In this document: piece after piece, positions 61,078 through 64,000 of the stretch | Layout: each line of letters begins with the position of its first letter | Numbering within the stretch: the first letter of the stretch is position 1 | Assembly (NCBI RefSeq): GCF_020804225.1 | Contig: NZ_WJBI01000002.1 | Location: forward strand, 613,713-677,712 | Reading direction: 5' to 3' | From: Methanosarcina sp. DH2 | Lineage (GTDB): Archaea; Halobacteriota; Methanosarcinia; Methanosarcinales; Methanosarcinaceae | Length of the DNA stretch: 64,000 bases | Translations under genes and position numbers: made by a program | Notes under the pieces: model-generated | The model's database searches: none | What the model was told of the DNA's origin: nothing | The model's input: the letters and a program-made list of their open reading frames with translations, nothing else

Positions 61078-61581
61078 TCATTGACCCTGAGAATATTCCA
61101 TTACATTGCCTTCTTCATCAACGATTTTCATGTTTCCGTCTTTCATACTCATCTTGGAAACGATTTCTCCTGACATGTCATAAGCAGTCCAGAAATAGGT
61201 TTCTCCATTTTCGGACCACAAATATTCAATTTTAGAGAATTCTTCATCTTCAAGGTTTGTCTCATAAACAGCTTTGCACATCGGAACTCCATCAACTGTT
61301 TCGGTTCCCGTGATCTTCATTATGACCTCTTCGCCTGTCTGGGGGTTTGTTGATTTCCAGGATGAACCTACAGGGCACCACTCACTGGAACTTCCGGTGG
61401 ATACTATTTCCACTTTAACTTCCTCTTTTCCCGCACCCTCAGCAGAAATCTCTTCTTCATCGACTTCAACTTGTTCTTCAGGGACATTCGTGTCCTCTTC
61501 GCTGTTTTCACTGCAACCTGAGGAAGCAGCAGAAATAGCAAATACGAGTATTACAAGTACTGCAAACCATTTATTCAACAT
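61078..61581 (-). CDS. Putative lipoprotein, function unknown
   Basis: 167 residues. The N-terminal signal ends in a lipobox-like ISAASSGC (cysteine near 23), so the protein should be lipid-anchored outside the cell. A Glu-rich linker (about 25-55) precedes a compact domain with EWCPVGSSWKSTNPQTGEEV and SKIEYLWSENGETYFWTAYD. Two further cysteines (near 69 and 102) could form a disulfide. Similar small lipoproteins are frequent in Methanosarcina. GGAGGAATAGGAG precedes the ATG. Confidence 0.75.
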   Translation of the reverse strand: MLNKWFAVLVILVFAISAASSGCSENSEEDTNVPEEQVEVDEEEISAEGAGKEEVKVEIVSTGSSSEWCPVGSSWKSTNPQTGEEVIMKITGTETVDGVPMCKAVYETNLEDEEFSKIEYLWSENGETYFWTAYDMSGEIVSKMSMKDGNMKIVDEEGNVMEYSQGQ

Positions 61582-61842
61582 AACTCCTATTCCTCCTTGA
61601 TTAATTTTAAACTTTAAATCGTATTTCTTTTATTTATATGTGCTTATTTTGGCTTTTTCGGGATGAAAAGGCTTTTTTTACGTTTTGAAAAAATAAATTA
61701 ATGTGTAAAGAAAAAAACTTCCTTATTTCGAAGTCAGATTCGAACTGTTTAAATTATATTTTCAGAAGAATTTATATACTATCTGACGAAGATGAAAAAA
61801 GGCCGGAACTACAAGGAAATATTCTCTTTGAGGGACATTTAG

Positions 61843-62838
61843 ATGCAAGACACACCAATCACGCCGGAATTAAAAGCTTTCCTTATCTCAATAGGTTCTG
61901 TTTCTGTGGACCCGTCACTTATTCCCAGGGCTAGAGGTTCTACTGCAGGTCCAGGGGCAGGTACCAGCTCCGTTTTTTTCAGGTCAGGAGAGAAGAGGGT
62001 CAGGCTCAGTGTAAGTAAGAATTCTCCCCTTTCCATTGAAGCAGCAGAAGAAGACAGGACAGTCACGCTTTTGCACGAAGGAAGGGAACTTGCCAGGGGA
62101 AAACTTGAGCCTGCCCCTGCCCACTGTCCTGAGCAAGCTTTTATTACACTCTGCGAGAGGTGCATTTTTGACTGCAAATACTGTCCTGTGCCCAAACTTC
62201 AGGGTCATATCAAGAATGAAGAGGAAGTCCTGAACATAGTGGATGATGTCCTGCGAGCAGGAACTCTCAAAGCTATCTCCCTTACCTCAGGCGTCGAAGA
62301 CTCAATCGAAGGAGAGGTGGAACGCGTGCTCAAACTGCTCCCCATCCTCAAAAAGTATGACGTCCCCATAGGTGTTTCGGTATATCCGACAGAAGGCTGT
62401 TCCAGGAAATTCTATGATGCCGGGGTTGTCGAAGTCAAATATAACGTTGAAACCATGGACAGGGAGATTTTTCAGAAGGTCTGTGGGGATCTTTCCCTTG
62501 AATATATCCTGGACAGGCTTAAAGAAGCTGTGGAGATTTTTGGAAAAAACAGGGTCTTCAGCAACTTCATAATCGGGCTTGGTGAAAGCGATACTTCTGT
62601 CCGGGAAGGAGTTGAAACCCTTGCAAAGATAGGAGTAATTCCCGTCCTGCGCCCGGTAAACCCGCATCCCCTCAGGTCCGGAGACTGTTTTACAGAACGT
62701 CCGTCTCCTGAGCGACTTTTAAAACTCGCAAAAATGGAGGCAGAAATCCTCCGGAAGTATGGGCTTGACACTTCGCTTGCAATGACAATGTGCCTCAAAT
62801 GCACAGGTTGTGACCTTGTGCCATTTGTGGACTTCTGA
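61843..62838 (+). CDS. Radical SAM protein with extra C-terminal cysteine cluster
   Basis: 331 residues. CERCIFDCKYCPVPK near residue 105 contains the radical SAM cluster cysteines (CxxxCxxC, here with an extra upstream cysteine). GLGESDTSVREGVETLAKIG and VRPVNPHPLRSG-like segments (PVLRPVNPHPLR) resemble the biotin-synthase-related branch. The N-terminal ~95 residues form a separate beta-rich domain, and a C-terminal C-x2-C-x2-C (CLKCTGC) may hold a second cluster. It has no operon partner. The reaction is unknown. GAGGGAC precedes the ATG. Confidence 0.82.
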   Translation: MQDTPITPELKAFLISIGSVSVDPSLIPRARGSTAGPGAGTSSVFFRSGEKRVRLSVSKNSPLSIEAAEEDRTVTLLHEGRELARGKLEPAPAHCPEQAFITLCERCIFDCKYCPVPKLQGHIKNEEEVLNIVDDVLRAGTLKAISLTSGVEDSIEGEVERVLKLLPILKKYDVPIGVSVYPTEGCSRKFYDAGVVEVKYNVETMDREIFQKVCGDLSLEYILDRLKEAVEIFGKNRVFSNFIIGLGESDTSVREGVETLAKIGVIPVLRPVNPHPLRSGDCFTERPSPERLLKLAKMEAEILRKYGLDTSLAMTMCLKCTGCDLVPFVDF

Positions 62839-63073
62839 TTAGGGCATGACCTTTCATGTAAAAGTATAATTTTTTATGCCGAATATGTTTCTGGTCAGAG
62901 GGCAGTCTTCCTTTAGTTCCAGAATCATGTTATTAATTTTTGCGGTTTTGAAAATTCGTTTGCTTTTATAATTCTAAGAGTCCTTTTTTTGTGTTTTTTC
63001 AATTCCTGCTGTTCTCTAAACAGGAACCCCTTCGTTTCCACTGGAAACATTTGTGAAGAAATTTTGTAACTAT

Positions 63074-64000
63074 TCAGAGTATAGTTAACGGCGCTCCCTT
63101 GAGCGCCGCTATAATACCCTCCAAAACAGGTAATCCGTTCTTTCTAATTGTAGAGATGTAAGCTCTAATTCTGCAGAAAGCTTCCGCTCCTTGTGTTGTT
63201 CTGAAAGTTCCTGATATCTTCTGCTGTAGTTTCATCATCCTGATATCTCTTTCTGCTTGATTATTCTCAAACGGAACTTTCAAGTCTGTCAGGAATCTCA
63301 GGATCTTTTCTTTATGTTCTATAAACCTATCCAGCAGATTCCTTGCTTTAGTTTTTGGATTCTTTCCACGTTTTCCTTGCTTTTCAGGATTTAGAGATTG
63401 TGGATTTTCTTCAATTCCTTTAATTATGATAGCATCGAACCTTTCTTCCAATGCTTTAATTTGCTCAAAATCCAGTTCTTTGACTTGCTCCTTGCATTCG
63501 TCGGTATACTTTTTCATCTCAGTGAGCAGTTCATTCATTTCTTTAGCCCACTGCTGTTTATAGTTCTCTTCAATTCCAGCAAGTTCTCTCTGTAAATGAG
63601 CATTACAGAGAGCATGATCACAGTCATAAATGTTGTAAGGTTTCCATCCGTCGTGAACTGCTACTCCCTTAAACTCCAGAAGAATTCCCATAGCATTTAT
63701 TGCCTCTGCTCCTCTTTTTGAGTGAGGAAAATAACATGTGTATTTATCATTAGAAGCTACATGAAGCCAGTGCCTTTTTCCTTCGATCTTCATACCAGTT
63801 TCATCAAAATGGACAACAGGAGAAATCATTAATTTCTCCCGAATAACGCTTTCGAATTCCTCTATATTCTGAAAACATTCTCTTTCTGCTCGAATTATCG
63901 TAGCAGGACAGATTTTTATTCCCATAATATCCTCAAAAAATTCAGAAATCCTTTCATAGGGGATAAAATGGTGATTTTTACAGTAAATAGCTGAAGCTAA
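63074..64000 (-). mobile_element. IS66-family transposase, 5' end beyond the window
   Basis: The frame runs without a stop from the right edge to 63074, at least 308 residues. The DDE catalytic core is visible: VVHFDETGMKIEG, GVAVHDGWKPY and NNQAERDIRMMKLQQKISG, the last typical of IS66 (TnpC). FIPYERISEFF upstream of MGIKI is part of the same frame, so ATG at 63925 is internal. No terminal inverted repeat could be fixed downstream. The upstream part and any accessory genes lie outside the window. Confidence 0.9.

Noticed and set aside
62839..63073. Terminal inverted repeat of the IS66 element
   Set aside because: No matching left end is available in the window, so the element boundary cannot be fixed.

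Overview
The window is archaeal and fits a Methanosarcina-type methanogen. Supporting genes are beta-RFAP synthase (methanopterin synthesis), Nop5 and fibrillarin (C/D guide RNPs), an XPD-like iron-sulfur helicase, ribose-1,5-bisphosphate isomerase, a FilR1/DUF1724 regulator, an FmdE-family protein, archaeal UMP kinase, iron-sulfur flavoproteins with the compact cysteine motif, and large PKD/beta-helix surface proteins, one ending in a PGF-CTERM signal. Intergenic DNA is long and AT-rich, as is usual in this genus. The species cannot be fixed from the sequence alone.

Layout. (1) 1-3.8 kb: minus-strand molybdate/tungstate ABC transporter operon with ModD. (2) 4-8.4 kb: six small redox genes, mostly flavoproteins, on the minus strand, facing an HxlR-type regulator. 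(3) 8.5-12.9 kb: MATE exporter and XPD-like helicase. (4) 13-19.4 kb: two paralogous beta-helix/PKD surface proteins. (5) 20-24.3 kb: a GerW(YtfJ)-DUF2953 pair, then mptG-nop5-flpA. (6) 24.5-39.3 kb: a wHTH gene, then DUF2162, an ExbB/TolQ-like channel, DUF2149 (ExbD-like) and two giant exported CobN-like proteins flanking a decayed NEW3-type gene. (7) 39.3-45 kb: trmO/FmdE pair, a 2 kb intergenic region with two related structured elements, a FilR1-type regulator and e2b2. (8) 44.4-48.5 kb: MacB-type ABC exporter, a secreted protein and pyrH. (9) 48.8-55.9 kb: an unrecognised 595-aa protein paired with a stand-alone LarC C-terminal domain, a TetR regulator with an aldo/keto reductase, then larB-larC. 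(10) 56-64 kb: asd, ferredoxin, a CobW-type GTPase between two paralogous small wHTH genes, a lipoprotein, a radical SAM protein, and an IS66 transposase running off the right edge.

The most interesting region is 25.4-39.3 kb. CobN normally works in the cytoplasm with AAA+ partners. Here two CobN-like proteins have signal peptides and C-terminal membrane anchors and sit beside an ExbB/ExbD-like ion-driven motor. All three transcription units share a promoter-proximal motif. This resembles the partner set of the Bacteroidota HmuS haem dechelatase and suggests a surface tetrapyrrole or metal handling machine in an archaeon.

Metal cofactors recur through the window: Mo/W uptake, nickel-pincer enzymes LarB and LarC with a LarC-like paralog, CobN-like proteins and a CobW GTPase. 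No tRNA, rRNA or CRISPR array was seen.
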